A DNA stretch of 33,060 nucleotides from Lachnospiraceae bacterium (GCA_017622505.1 JAGAQZ010000008.1:1-33060); one strand, 5' to 3'; numbered from the stretch's first letter, positions 9,675-18,084 are shown. Numbers and translations are program-made. Notes: generated by a model from the letters alone, not told the origin.

Positions 9675-9854
9675 ATGGGAATGATTATTTGCATCATTTG
9701 CGGTGCGATTTTTATTGGATGCAGTTTGGCAACTTTAGTCGTAGGATGCGTATTACGCAGTTCCAATAAAATGGGTGACAGTAAGGGTGAATTTATGGAT
9801 TTTACACAAACCAATATGCATGTAATCCGTAACGAGAGCGCGTCTATGTTTTAG
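9675..9854 (+). CDS. small GDSKG membrane protein, partner of array copy 4
   Basis: A 59 aa protein: a Cys- and Ile-rich membrane helix (about 3-27), then SSNKMGDSKGEFMDF and a C-terminal tail. The ribosome binding site AGGAGG at 9662-9667 is inside the end of copy 4. The helix holds four cysteines, more than in its relatives. No known domain. Confidence 0.83.
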   Translation: MGMIICIICGAIFIGCSLATLVVGCVLRSSNKMGDSKGEFMDFTQTNMHVIRNESASMF

Positions 9855-9910
9855 TGATGTAGGAGAATTGTGTAAAACTTACATTGATATGTTCAGAAAT
9901 GAGGAATAGT

Positions 9911-11188
9911 ATGATTTATAAATGTCCCAATTGTAACGGTGCATTAGAATATAATCCGATTACGGATGAGATGGAATGTGCGCATTGCGGTGGAGGTTAT
10001 ACCGTTGCTGAAATGGAAGCTTCACAGGAGAAGGTCGAGCATACCTTTGATAAAAATACCGGCAGTGAAGATGTTTTGAATGATGGTAAATCTACACGAA
10101 AAGAAGCAATAGAACATAATAGTGAAAATGTAGAAAACTTGGAAGATAATCATTTTCTTGATGATTTAGAGACAATGCAGTGTAAAATATACACTTGTAC
10201 TTCCTGCGGTGCCGAACTTGTAATGAACGAAAATGAAGCAGCTTCTTTTTGCGCATATTGTGGTCAGCCGACCGTAGTGTTTAGCAGGGTATCCAACGAA
10301 TTAAAACCGCAATCCATTATTCCTTTTAAAATCACAAAGGAGCAGGCGATTAATGGTGTTCGCGAATACTTGAAAGATAATTTCTTTGTGCCGAATGAAA
10401 TTAAGAATTTTTCTACGGACAAAGTACGCGGTATTTATGTACCGTATTGGGTGTTTGATATATATTATTATGATCAACAGCTGTGGGAAGCTATCATTGA
10501 AGGAAAAAACGGAACACGAAACGTTGTTCATTATGAAAGAGAAGCTGAATGTATGTTTCAGTCTTTAACAGCAGATGCTTCAAAAAACTTAAATAATGAG
10601 TTGTCCCAGCGTTTGGAGCCCTATGATGTTCGTACTAAGAAACCTTTCGAGGCGGCATATTTATCCGGATATTATGCAGACAAATATGATTTGGATGAGA
10701 ACTATATGGAAAAATATGCTTATCTCCGTGCCAAAAACCTTTTTGATGCAGAGATAAAACAAACCTTACCGGGCGGTGTTTTAAAATATTCGCAACCGAA
10801 GCACTCTATTAAGAAAGCGGAATATATGCTATTGCCGGCTTGGTTTGTTACGTTCCGATACAATTATGAGACATATACAATTGCGGTAAACGGACAGAAT
10901 GGTAAAATTGTCGGTACGGTTCCTTTTGATAAAAAGAAAGTGATTGGACTTTATCTTACAATTGCTGTTATAGCATCTGTTTTGATTACGTTGATTATTA
11001 TGATTAGCGTGGACGGTTCTGTTGAGAGTTTGTTCGGAATGCTTCCGGTAAATGTTATTTTATTTATTTTATTTGGTTTTACTACATACAAATTGAGAGA
11101 TATGCTACTCCAAATAAAATATACTACAAATCTGACGAAATCATATCAGACCGCTGATTATGTACAAGAAAGGCAGGACAGAGACTAA
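9911..11188 (+). CDS. zinc-ribbon membrane protein, array copy 5
   Basis: 425 aa paralog. A TTG nine codons upstream (9884) would extend the frame, but the ATG at 9911 is chosen because GAGGA sits five bases before it and every paralog starts with Met-Ile or Met-Val at this point. Ribbon 1 is Cys5/8/23/26 and ribbon 2 is Cys96/99/114/117. The linker is long and acidic. The middle domain has RGIYVPYWVFDIYYYD, YEREAECMF, ADASKNLNNELSQRLEPYDV, YLSGYYADKYD and NGQNGKIVGTVPFDK. Helices lie at about 344-366 and 376-395. It resembles copy 6 in the middle domain (YW in place of YF, GYYADKYD). Its TAA overlaps the partner ATG. Confidence 0.9.
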   Translation: MIYKCPNCNGALEYNPITDEMECAHCGGGYTVAEMEASQEKVEHTFDKNTGSEDVLNDGKSTRKEAIEHNSENVENLEDNHFLDDLETMQCKIYTCTSCGAELVMNENEAASFCAYCGQPTVVFSRVSNELKPQSIIPFKITKEQAINGVREYLKDNFFVPNEIKNFSTDKVRGIYVPYWVFDIYYYDQQLWEAIIEGKNGTRNVVHYEREAECMFQSLTADASKNLNNELSQRLEPYDVRTKKPFEAAYLSGYYADKYDLDENYMEKYAYLRAKNLFDAEIKQTLPGGVLKYSQPKHSIKKAEYMLLPAWFVTFRYNYETYTIAVNGQNGKIVGTVPFDKKKVIGLYLTIAVIASVLITLIIMISVDGSVESLFGMLPVNVILFILFGFTTYKLRDMLLQIKYTTNLTKSYQTADYVQERQDRD

Positions 11189-11361
11189 TGATGATTGAAT
11201 TTGTTATGGCATTGATTGGTGGAATATTGGTCGGACTGAGTATTGCGAATATAGCATTGATTATTACGTTAAAAAACAGTGTTAGTATGGGAGACAGTAA
11301 AGGCGATTTTAAAACCTTTTCAAAGTATCCGATTCGTATGTTATCAAGGTCAAGGGATTAG
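11188..11361 (+). CDS. small GDSKG membrane protein, partner of array copy 5
   Basis: A 57 aa protein starting inside the previous stop (TAATG); a second ATG follows directly and could be used instead. One membrane helix (about 5-28), then SVSMGDSKGDFKTF and a basic tail with RMLSRSRD. Copy 6 follows after 15 bases that contain AAAAGGAG. Confidence 0.83.
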   Translation: MMIEFVMALIGGILVGLSIANIALIITLKNSVSMGDSKGDFKTFSKYPIRMLSRSRD

Positions 11362-11376
11362 TAAAAAGGAGTATGT

Positions 11377-12660
11377 ATGATATATAAATGTTCGAATTGT
11401 AATGGTGCTTTGGAATACGATCCGATTACGGATTTGATGCAGTGTGCCCATTGCGGAACCGGTTTTACAATTTCAGAAATTGAGAATATTGGTCAAAAGG
11501 ATTCTGTAGATTATCACGCGGAAATTATTCAGGTGCAGAACAGTAACTTTGTAAATGAATTAGGCGATAACGAAACAGAGCCAAATTCTGCGGATGGCAA
11601 TGAAGAAGCCAAAGATTTGGAAACGGAAGTTTTCAGGACATTGGGTACTATGGAACGTCGAATCTATACTTGTACAGCTTGTGGTGCGGAATTGTCAGTG
11701 AACGATAATGAAGTTGCTACTTTTTGCGCATATTGCGGTCAGCCGACGATTGTATTTAGCCGTGTATCCAAGGAATTAAAGCCGGAAACGATTGTTCCTT
11801 TTAAAATTTCGAAAGAACAAGCGGTGGAAATACTGAAAGAACGCCTGAACAAGAGTCATTTTTTACCCAAAGAGTTAAAAGAATTAAAGCCGGAGAATAT
11901 AAAAGGTATTTACATACCTTATTGGATTTTTGATGTTTATTATTATGATATACAGTATTGGGAAGTGGACCCGCACAGAACAAAGAAATCGGATGATAAA
12001 CCATTGGTTTATTCAAGAGAAGCAGAATGTAATCTGAAAACTTTGACAGTTGATGCATCAGATAATCTGGATGATGAAACTTCACAGCGCTTGGAACCTT
12101 TTAATCTGCGTGATAGAAAGCCTTTTGAGTCGGCATATTTGTCAGGATATTATGCTGATAAATATGATTTGGGCGATCAGGAGTTATATGATTTTGCCGT
12201 AGCAAGGGCCAAAGAGCTTTTTGATGCGGAAGTCAGAAAGACAATTCCTGAGAGAAACGTAGAAATTATATCTTCACTGCCTAAGGGCAGGGTTAACAAG
12301 GCAGAGTATACAATGTTGCCGGCATGGTTTATGACCTTCCGTTATCAAGGGGAACCTTACACCATGGTAATCAATGGACAAACCGGTAAAGTTGTGGGGA
12401 CCTTGCCTTTTGACAAGAAAAAGGTGACGACTCTTTTTACGGTTGTATCAAGTGTAGCTGCGGTATTGGCGTTGATAGTAGGACTTTTCCTGGTAAAAGG
12501 ATTTTTATCAGCAATTGTACTGATGGTATTGGCTGTATTTGTACCGCTTATCGAATGTACGATTGCAATACCTATTATTGCGAAGATTAAAAAGACCGGA
12601 AAATTAACCAGAGCGCGTAGAATGGAACGCTTTGCAAAAGAAAGGCAGGATAGAGACTGA
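11377..12660 (+). CDS. zinc-ribbon membrane protein, array copy 6
   Basis: 427 aa paralog. Ribbon 1 is Cys5/8/23/26 and ribbon 2 is Cys99/102/117/120. The linker is strongly acidic. The middle domain has KGIYIPYWIFDVYYYD, a polar insert (DPHRTKKSDDK), SREAECNL, VDASDNLDDETSQRLEPFNL, YLSGYYADKYD and NGQTGKVVGTLPFDKKK. The two helices (about 351-372 and 374-396) are separated by only a short turn. The C-terminal tail ends in KERQDRD. Its TGA overlaps the next ATG (TGATG). Confidence 0.9.
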   Translation: MIYKCSNCNGALEYDPITDLMQCAHCGTGFTISEIENIGQKDSVDYHAEIIQVQNSNFVNELGDNETEPNSADGNEEAKDLETEVFRTLGTMERRIYTCTACGAELSVNDNEVATFCAYCGQPTIVFSRVSKELKPETIVPFKISKEQAVEILKERLNKSHFLPKELKELKPENIKGIYIPYWIFDVYYYDIQYWEVDPHRTKKSDDKPLVYSREAECNLKTLTVDASDNLDDETSQRLEPFNLRDRKPFESAYLSGYYADKYDLGDQELYDFAVARAKELFDAEVRKTIPERNVEIISSLPKGRVNKAEYTMLPAWFMTFRYQGEPYTMVINGQTGKVVGTLPFDKKKVTTLFTVVSSVAAVLALIVGLFLVKGFLSAIVLMVLAVFVPLIECTIAIPIIAKIKKTGKLTRARRMERFAKERQDRD

Positions 12661-12857
12661 TGGAATTGATTGGAATTTTTACATTGATTATATTCGTGAT
12701 TGGAACGGGTCTCGGAACCGGTCTGTTAGCTGTGGCCTTGGCGTTATCGCACAATATTAAATTAGGTGACAGTAAGGGGGAATTTAGGGATTTCTCCGGT
12801 CGAAAGTTACGTATGTTGAAAGAAAACTATGATCCAGGTGTGAGAGATCTTTTTTAA
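12660..12857 (+). CDS. small GDSKG membrane protein, partner of array copy 6
   Basis: A 65 aa protein overlapping the preceding stop (TGATG). One helix at about 4-30 is followed by IKLGDSKGEFRDFSGRK and a longer tail than in the other partners, ending VRDLF. It keeps the family motif, unlike the partner of copy 7 that follows. Confidence 0.85.
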   Translation: MELIGIFTLIIFVIGTGLGTGLLAVALALSHNIKLGDSKGEFRDFSGRKLRMLKENYDPGVRDLF

Positions 12858-12906
12858 ATAATTTGTTTCTATCAAAATGATGTTAAATTGTTAGGAGCGG
12901 TAATTT

Positions 12907-14064
12907 ATGGTTTGCAAATGTCCAAACTGTGATGGCGCATTAGAATATAATCCGTCCTATGCCGAAATGGAATGCCCTTTCTGCGGGAATACATTTGAAA
13001 CGCAGGTTGCAATGCAGGCGGTTTCCCGTGCGCAGACGCAGGCGGAAGAACCACAGATTATACATAAAATTGCGGATGATACGCAGGAAATGATGGAATG
13101 TAAGATTTACGCATGTACAGCCTGTGGCGGTGAATTGATGGTAAATGACGTAGAGGCATCTACTTTTTGTTCGTATTGCGGACAACCAACGGTAGTATTC
13201 AGCAGGGTTTCCAAGGAAAGAAAACCGAAGTATATCATACCTTTTAAGATTACGAAGAATCAGGCGATGGAGATTTTTAACCGAAGGGTAGCCGAGAGTA
13301 AATTTCTTCCGGACGAAGCTATACATATACAGCCTGATAAAGTAAGGGGTATTTATGTACCATACTATATCCATGATATTTATTTCAGAACCCGAAGAGA
13401 GTTTTTCAAGGGGCAGAAGGTGTATGTTCGCGAGGCCGATTGCCTGTTTCAGGATTTGTATCTTGAGGTAAGCAGTAAAATTGATGATATGACGTCGCAG
13501 TTTTTGGAACCTTTTGATTTAAAAGAATTAAAACCTTTTGAACCGGCTTATTTGTCCGGATTTTATGCAGACAAATATGATGTGGATTATGGATATAACA
13601 CGGATAGATTGGTAAATACCATTGACCAGCTGGTATATAAAGAAATCCGTAAAAGTGTTAAGGATGAGAAGTTTGACCATCGCAAGCATAATGAACATTA
13701 CGAAGTAAAGAGAAACGATTATGCATTTTTCCCAATCTGGTTTATTACGTTCCGTTATCAAAATGAACCTTTTACGCTTATGATTAATGGTCAGACCGGT
13801 AAAATTGTTGGTTCTTTGCCGATTGATAAAAAGAAAGTAATCAAACAGCTGGTGCTTATTACATCTATTGCCGGATTTCTCTCTTTGGGAATTATGGGAA
13901 TTACGATGCTTATTCCACCACTGAATTTTTTGGTTGCTTTTATCGCTAATTTGTTTTTGTATATATTTGGATTGGCTGAGTTTGTCAGGGCATACCGGAA
14001 TATTAAAGCTACCAAAGATAAAAAGACGGCGGAATTTGTAGAAAAACGACAGGAGGATACCTAA
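12907..14064 (+). CDS. zinc-ribbon membrane protein, array copy 7
   Basis: Last and shortest paralog (385 aa). Ribbon 1 is Cys5/8/23/26 and ribbon 2 is Cys70/73/88/91, with a short linker as in copy 1. The middle domain is divergent: RGIYVPYYIHDIYF lacks the YYYD run, READCLF replaces REAECEF, and the CDAS segment is lost (SSKIDDMTSQFLEPFDL). YLSGFYADKYD and NGQTGKIVGSLPIDKKK remain. Helices lie at about 316-340 and 343-365. TTAGGAG precedes the ATG. Together with copy 1 it forms the divergent edges of the array. Confidence 0.9.
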   Translation: MVCKCPNCDGALEYNPSYAEMECPFCGNTFETQVAMQAVSRAQTQAEEPQIIHKIADDTQEMMECKIYACTACGGELMVNDVEASTFCSYCGQPTVVFSRVSKERKPKYIIPFKITKNQAMEIFNRRVAESKFLPDEAIHIQPDKVRGIYVPYYIHDIYFRTRREFFKGQKVYVREADCLFQDLYLEVSSKIDDMTSQFLEPFDLKELKPFEPAYLSGFYADKYDVDYGYNTDRLVNTIDQLVYKEIRKSVKDEKFDHRKHNEHYEVKRNDYAFFPIWFITFRYQNEPFTLMINGQTGKIVGSLPIDKKKVIKQLVLITSIAGFLSLGIMGITMLIPPLNFLVAFIANLFLYIFGLAEFVRAYRNIKATKDKKTAEFVEKRQEDT

Positions 14065-14274
14065 ATGGGAATGGATACAATTCTATTTATTGTAGTTGGG
14101 ATTATAATTGTTTTGGTTGAAGCTCTTATTACAGGTTTTGGTATTGCTCTTGTTATCGTAGGGAAGAAACTGAGACGTTATAACAGTATTACGGACGTGG
14201 CAGAGTTTAATTTGTCGAAGTTTTCGGAACGGAATCTGCATTACATAGAGAACCGGGATTTGTATATAAGATGA
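14065..14274 (+). CDS. small membrane protein, partner of array copy 7
   Basis: A 69 aa protein starting directly after the stop of copy 7, whose last codons supply CAGGAGGA as ribosome binding site. One long hydrophobic helix (about 6-34), then a basic KKLRRYN stretch and a polar tail. It lacks GDSKG, like the partner of copy 1, and is recognised as a partner by position and topology. It is the last gene before the bidirectional terminator. Confidence 0.75.
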   Translation: MGMDTILFIVVGIIIVLVEALITGFGIALVIVGKKLRRYNSITDVAEFNLSKFSERNLHYIENRDLYIR

Positions 14275-14310
14275 TGCATTAACTTGTAAAAGTTTTGGCA
14301 AGAAATAATT

Positions 14311-14376
14311 AAAAAAGAGGCTGTGATATTTCGTCTGTCTACTTGACAGGGATATATCAAACAGCCTCATTTTTTA
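14311..14376. terminator. bidirectional terminator between array and HlyIII gene
   Basis: AAAAAAGAGGCTGT (14311-14324) pairs with ACAGCCTCATTTTTTT starting at 14361, giving T tracts on both strands. The interior can form an extra CTGTC/GACAG hairpin. Its place between two converging transcripts fits termination of both. Confidence 0.88.
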
Positions 14377-14388
14377 TTATGTCTAAAA

Positions 14389-15042
14389 TTAATAACAACA
14401 ATATTGTAAAACAAAGAAGAAGTGACAAATGCTTCCGCCTAAAACAAATAAGTGCCAGATAAAGTGCATATATTTGGGATTTTTAGCGCGGTAGAAGATA
14501 ATGCCTACGGTATAAAAGACACCGCCAAGCAATAACATTGCCCAACCAACCGGAGTAATCAAAGTAAAAACTTCAGAACCTGCCAAAACAATGGACCAAC
14601 CCATTAACACATAAAGCCAGAGTGATAATTTGTGCCATTTGGCAAGGTTAATTGCGTTTAAAACTACGCCAACAACGGTGCATGCCATATTAATTCCCCA
14701 GATGGTCCAACCAACCCAACCACCGATGATACTAAAACAAATCGGAGTATAGGTTCCTGTGATTAAGATAAAAATCATACAATGATCAAGGATTTGGAAT
14801 ACTTTCTTGCCCTTATTATTGGCAAGAGAGTGATAAAGGCAGGAAGTTAAATACAATAAAATTAAACTTGCGCCGTAAATGGATACACCAACAATACTCA
14901 TTGCGCCCATATGATTTAAGGCTGCAGTTACAATCATTACCACGGTACCGGCAATGGAAAGGCCTGCGCCTAAGCCGTGAGAGATTGCATTAGAGATTTC
15001 TTCGCCTAAAGTTTGATCGTTAAAATTGCATACATTTGTCAT
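14389..15042 (-). CDS. HlyIII/PAQR-family membrane protein
   Basis: Integral membrane protein of the hemolysin III (YqfA, PAQR) family; in bacteria the role is uncertain. It is 217 aa with about seven hydrophobic segments. Family motifs are EEISNAISHGLGAG near the N-terminus, CLYHS, LDHCMIFILITGTYTP in the middle, and HFIWHLFVLGGSICHF near the C-terminus. These supply the Ser, Asp and His residues of the predicted metal site. A start at 15075 is possible, but the ATG at 15042 is preferred because AAAGGATGG lies about 7 bases before it and the protein then begins just ahead of the conserved EEISN motif. The gene lies 112 bases downstream of the cation efflux gene on the same strand. Confidence 0.92.
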   Translation of the reverse strand: MTNVCNFNDQTLGEEISNAISHGLGAGLSIAGTVVMIVTAALNHMGAMSIVGVSIYGASLILLYLTSCLYHSLANNKGKKVFQILDHCMIFILITGTYTPICFSIIGGWVGWTIWGINMACTVVGVVLNAINLAKWHKLSLWLYVLMGWSIVLAGSEVFTLITPVGWAMLLLGGVFYTVGIIFYRAKNPKYMHFIWHLFVLGGSICHFFFVLQYCCY

Positions 15043-15154
15043 CTTTACACCATCCTTTATTTCTATGAACATCAAGACAAGGACAAATAAACCCTTGTAT
15101 GTAGTATCTAAAACTACGTTATCACATAAAGGATACTTTGTAAAGAGTTATTTT

Positions 15155-16330
15155 TTATTTCTTCGTACAGAATTCTTCGTCATATTCGATGACACAATAG
15201 TAGTTTGGATTCCAGTCACTGATTTTATACGTAATAATATCGTGTAAATCTTTTACATCCATTTTCATGGAGTAAGGTTTTACGACGTCAAAAATCAAAT
15301 TAGTGTGAGTAGGTCCTTTTACCACGCGGAAATCGTGGAGTGTGAGTTTTTCATCAATTGAGGTAATAATTTTGGTCACCTGGCGTTTCAACGACTGGGT
15401 TTCTTCGTCCTTATCCAAGACGGGGTCCATATGTATGGTAGCAAAGCAGCCCAGTTCCTGGCGGATGTTTCGTTCCAGATTGTCGATGATATCGTGCATA
15501 GCAAGAAAGTCTGAAGAAGAGGATACTTCCGCATGAAGACTTACCATAACGCGGCTTGGGCCGTAATCATGAATCATTAAGTCGTGGATACCGAGAATTG
15601 CTTCTTCACTCATCATTAAAGTGCGGATTTGTTCCACAAGTTCCGGGTCGGGAGCCTGCCCAAGGAGCGGTGAGATGGTGTCCTTGATTGCCTGAATACC
15701 GGAATATACAATGAATAGTCCAACTAAAATACCGCAATATCCGTCGATGTTCCATTCGAAGAAAACACTTGCAAGCGCAGAGAGCAGTACCACGGCGGTT
15801 GCGACGGTATCGCTGATGGAGTCTGTGGCAGTGGCTTTTAAGGCTGAGGAGGAAATTTTTTTACTGATATTTCTCTGATAAAAGAACATATAAAATTTCG
15901 TTAAAATAGACACGGCTAAAATCACAACGGTAATCCAGGTCGTGGTAATCGGTTCGGGATGAAGGATTTTACCGATGGAAGTTTTAATCAGTTCGTAGGC
16001 CATAAAAAGGATTAAAATAGATACCAAAAGCCCCGAAATATATTCCATACGGCCGTGACCGTAAGGATGGTCGGAATCGGGCTTGGAAGCTGCCATTTTA
16101 AAACCAAAGAGTGTAATGACACTGCTGCCGGCATCGGACAAGTTATTGATGGCATCTGCGATAATTGCAATGGAACCGCTTAAAAGTCCGGCCGTTAATT
16201 TGCCTGCGAACAAAAGCACGTTTAAGAAAATCCCGAAAGCACCGCAAAGGATGCCGTAGCCGATGCGGACTTTAGGGGAAGCATAATTTTTGTAATCTTT
16301 TATAAAAAGTTTGGAAAGAAGAGTAACCAT
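15155..16330 (-). CDS. cation diffusion facilitator transporter, possibly manganese type
   Basis: Membrane metal-cation/proton antiporter (391 aa). The N-terminal part has the hydrophobic segments of a CDF protein. The metal site is visible as DAINNLSD in helix 2 (Asn and Asp, where zinc exporters often have His and Asp) and DSISD in helix 5. DHPYGHGRMEYI between helices is typical. A cytoplasmic domain plus a C-terminal extension follow, longer than a minimal 300 aa CDF. The NNLSD form resembles manganese exporters of the MntE type, so manganese is the best guess, not proven. AAAGGA lies before the ATG. A dyad in the upstream region may be an operator. Confidence 0.93.
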   Translation of the reverse strand: MVTLLSKLFIKDYKNYASPKVRIGYGILCGAFGIFLNVLLFAGKLTAGLLSGSIAIIADAINNLSDAGSSVITLFGFKMAASKPDSDHPYGHGRMEYISGLLVSILILFMAYELIKTSIGKILHPEPITTTWITVVILAVSILTKFYMFFYQRNISKKISSSALKATATDSISDTVATAVVLLSALASVFFEWNIDGYCGILVGLFIVYSGIQAIKDTISPLLGQAPDPELVEQIRTLMMSEEAILGIHDLMIHDYGPSRVMVSLHAEVSSSSDFLAMHDIIDNLERNIRQELGCFATIHMDPVLDKDEETQSLKRQVTKIITSIDEKLTLHDFRVVKGPTHTNLIFDVVKPYSMKMDVKDLHDIITYKISDWNPNYYCVIEYDEEFCTKK

Positions 16331-16370
16331 AAGGATTCCTTTCTTAATAAATAGTCTGTGATTGCATATG

Positions 16371-16397
16371 AACCTTTACATATTTTTGTGTAAGGTT
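16371..16397. promoter_or_regulatory. inverted repeat upstream of the cation efflux gene
   Basis: AACCTTTAC (16371-16379) and GTAAGGTT (16390-16397) form a dyad with one bulged base and a 10-base AT-rich spacer. It lies about 40-65 bases before the transporter start and about 50 bases upstream of the gpmI promoter. A metal-responsive repressor site is a reasonable guess, but the sequence matches no operator I can name. Confidence 0.4.
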
Positions 16398-16442
16398 ACT
16401 ATATTTTATAACATTTCCGCGCATTTTTCTACGGGTTTTAGG

Positions 16443-16471
16443 TTGCTAACCGTCATAAAATTGTGTATAAT
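16443..16471 (+). promoter_or_regulatory. promoter of gpmI
   Basis: TTGCTA (16443-16448) and a perfect TATAAT (16466-16471) are 17 bases apart. The transcript would start near 16478, giving a leader of about 65 bases with a hairpin. Confidence 0.72.
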
Positions 16472-16488
16472 CAATGTCGGACTGAAAG

Positions 16489-16512
16489 AATGCCTTATAT
16501 TCAGGCATTTTT
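16489..16512 (+). terminator. terminator-like hairpin in the gpmI leader
   Basis: AATGCCT (16489-16495) pairs with AGGCATT (16503-16509), followed by TTTTTA. It lies between the promoter and the gpmI start, about 30 bases before the ATG. The stem is short, so it may be a weak attenuator or an mRNA-stabilising hairpin. Confidence 0.4.
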
Positions 16513-16542
16513 AGTATATTAAAAAAGAGTAGGAGACAGAAA

Positions 16543-18084
16543 ATGAGTAAAAAGACAACAGTTTTAATGATTCTTGACGGCTATGGTCTCAATGAAAAGA
16601 CAGAAGGCAACTGTGTTGCCGGTGCTAAAACTCCCGTAATGGACAAGCTTATGGCTGAATATCCTTTTGTAAAAGGTTATGCCAGCGGTATGGCAGTAGG
16701 TCTTCCCGACGGACAGATGGGTAACTCGGAAGTTGGTCACTTAAATATGGGCGCAGGCCGTATCGTATACCAGGAACTTACCAGAATTACCAAAGAAATT
16801 CAGGACGGAACTTTCTTTGAGAATCCTGCATTGTTAAACGCAGTAAAGAACTGTAAGGAAAATGATTCCGCACTTCATATGTTCGGACTTTTATCAGACG
16901 GTGGTGTACACAGCCACAATACACATCTTTACGGACTTCTTGAACTTGCTAAGAAGAATGATTTGAAGAAAGTATATGTTCACTGCTTCTTGGACGGTCG
17001 TGATACACCCCCTGCAAGCGGTAAGGACTATGTAGAGCAGTTGGAAGCTAAAATGGCTGAAATCGGCGTTGGTGAAGTTGCAATGGTAAGTGGTCGTTAC
17101 TATGCAATGGACCGTGATAACAACTACGACAGAGTTGAAAAGGCATACCTTGCTATGACAAAGGGCGAAGGCTTAACAGCAGACAGCGCAGTAGCTGCAG
17201 TGGCTGAGTCTTATGACAGAGATGAAACAGACGAATTCGTTAAGCCTACCGTTGTTCAGAAGAACGGTGCACCCGTTGCACTGATCCAGGATAAGGACAG
17301 CGTTGTATTCTTTAACTTCCGTCCTGATCGTGCAAGAGAAATTACCAGAGCATTCTGTGATGATGATTTCAAGGGCTTTGACCGCAAGAGACTTGACCTT
17401 AAATTTGTATGCTTCTCAGAATATGACCCCACAATCCCTAATAAGGAAGTGGCTTTCCATAAAATCAGCGTAACCAATACCTTTGGCGAATGGCTTGCTG
17501 CAAACAATATGACTCAGGCAAGAATCGCTGAAACCGAAAAATACGCACACGTTACATTTTTCTTCAATGGTGGCGTGGAAGAACCCAATGAAGGCGAAAC
17601 AAGAATTCTTGTTAACTCACCCAAGGAAGTTGCAACTTACGACTTAAAGCCTGAAATGAGCGCTTACGGCGTATGCGATAAGCTTGTAGAAGCAATCAAG
17701 AGCGGTTCTTATGATGTAATCGTTATTAACTTTGCGAACCCTGATATGGTTGGTCATACAGGTGTTCAGGACGCTGCAATCAAGGCTGTAGAAGCAGTTG
17801 ATGAGTGTGTAGGCAAGGCTGTAGATGCAATTAAGGAAGTAGATGGCGTAATGTTCATCTGTGCTGACCACGGTAATGCAGAACAGCTTGTGGATTATGA
17901 AACAGGCGAACCTTTTACTGCACATACTACAAACCCTGTACCTTTTATCCTTGTAAATTACAAGGAAGGATACGGTTTACGTGAAGGCGGATGCTTAGCG
18001 GACATCGTTCCTACACTTATCGAAATCATGGGCAAGGAACAGCCTGCAGAAATGACCGGTAAGTCATTGTTGATTCAGAAGTAA
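16543..18084 (+). CDS. gpmI: 2,3-bisphosphoglycerate-independent phosphoglycerate mutase
   Basis: Converts 3-phosphoglycerate to 2-phosphoglycerate using a phosphoserine intermediate and two manganese ions. The 513 aa length is normal. Asp12 and Ser62 (in [17 protein letters not shown]) are the N-terminal metal ligand and nucleophile. [33 protein letters not shown] and ICADHGNAE supply the substrate and metal sites. GTAGGAGA precedes the ATG. It has its own promoter and is cut off from tpiA by the zinc-ribbon array. Its codon bias is that of a highly expressed gene. Confidence 0.98.
   Translation: MSKKTTVLMILDGYGLNEKTEGNCVAGAKTPVMDKLMAEYPFVKGYASGMAVGLPDGQMGNSEVGHLNMGAGRIVYQELTRITKEIQDGTFFENPALLNAVKNCKENDSALHMFGLLSDGGVHSHNTHLYGLLELAKKNDLKKVYVHCFLDGRDTPPASGKDYVEQLEAKMAEIGVGEVAMVSGRYYAMDRDNNYDRVEKAYLAMTKGEGLTADSAVAAVAESYDRDETDEFVKPTVVQKNGAPVALIQDKDSVVFFNFRPDRAREITRAFCDDDFKGFDRKRLDLKFVCFSEYDPTIPNKEVAFHKISVTNTFGEWLAANNMTQARIAETEKYAHVTFFFNGGVEEPNEGETRILVNSPKEVATYDLKPEMSAYGVCDKLVEAIKSGSYDVIVINFANPDMVGHTGVQDAAIKAVEAVDECVGKAVDAIKEVDGVMFICADHGNAEQLVDYETGEPFTAHTTNPVPFILVNYKEGYGLREGGCLADIVPTLIEIMGKEQPAEMTGKSLLIQK

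Noticed and set aside
9884..9910. Nine-codon N-terminal extension of array copy 5 from a TTG
   Set aside because: GAGGA stands before the ATG at 9911, and all seven paralogs begin at that point of the zinc ribbon.
12940..13374. 144-codon minus-strand ORF inside array copy 7
   Set aside because: It is fully antisense to a clearly conserved gene, and similar antisense frames recur behind other copies as by-products of their codons.
3988..14274. Regular repeats suggesting a CRISPR or satellite array
   Set aside because: The 1.4-1.6 kb periodicity comes from duplicated coding units; there are no short direct repeats with unique spacers and no cas genes.
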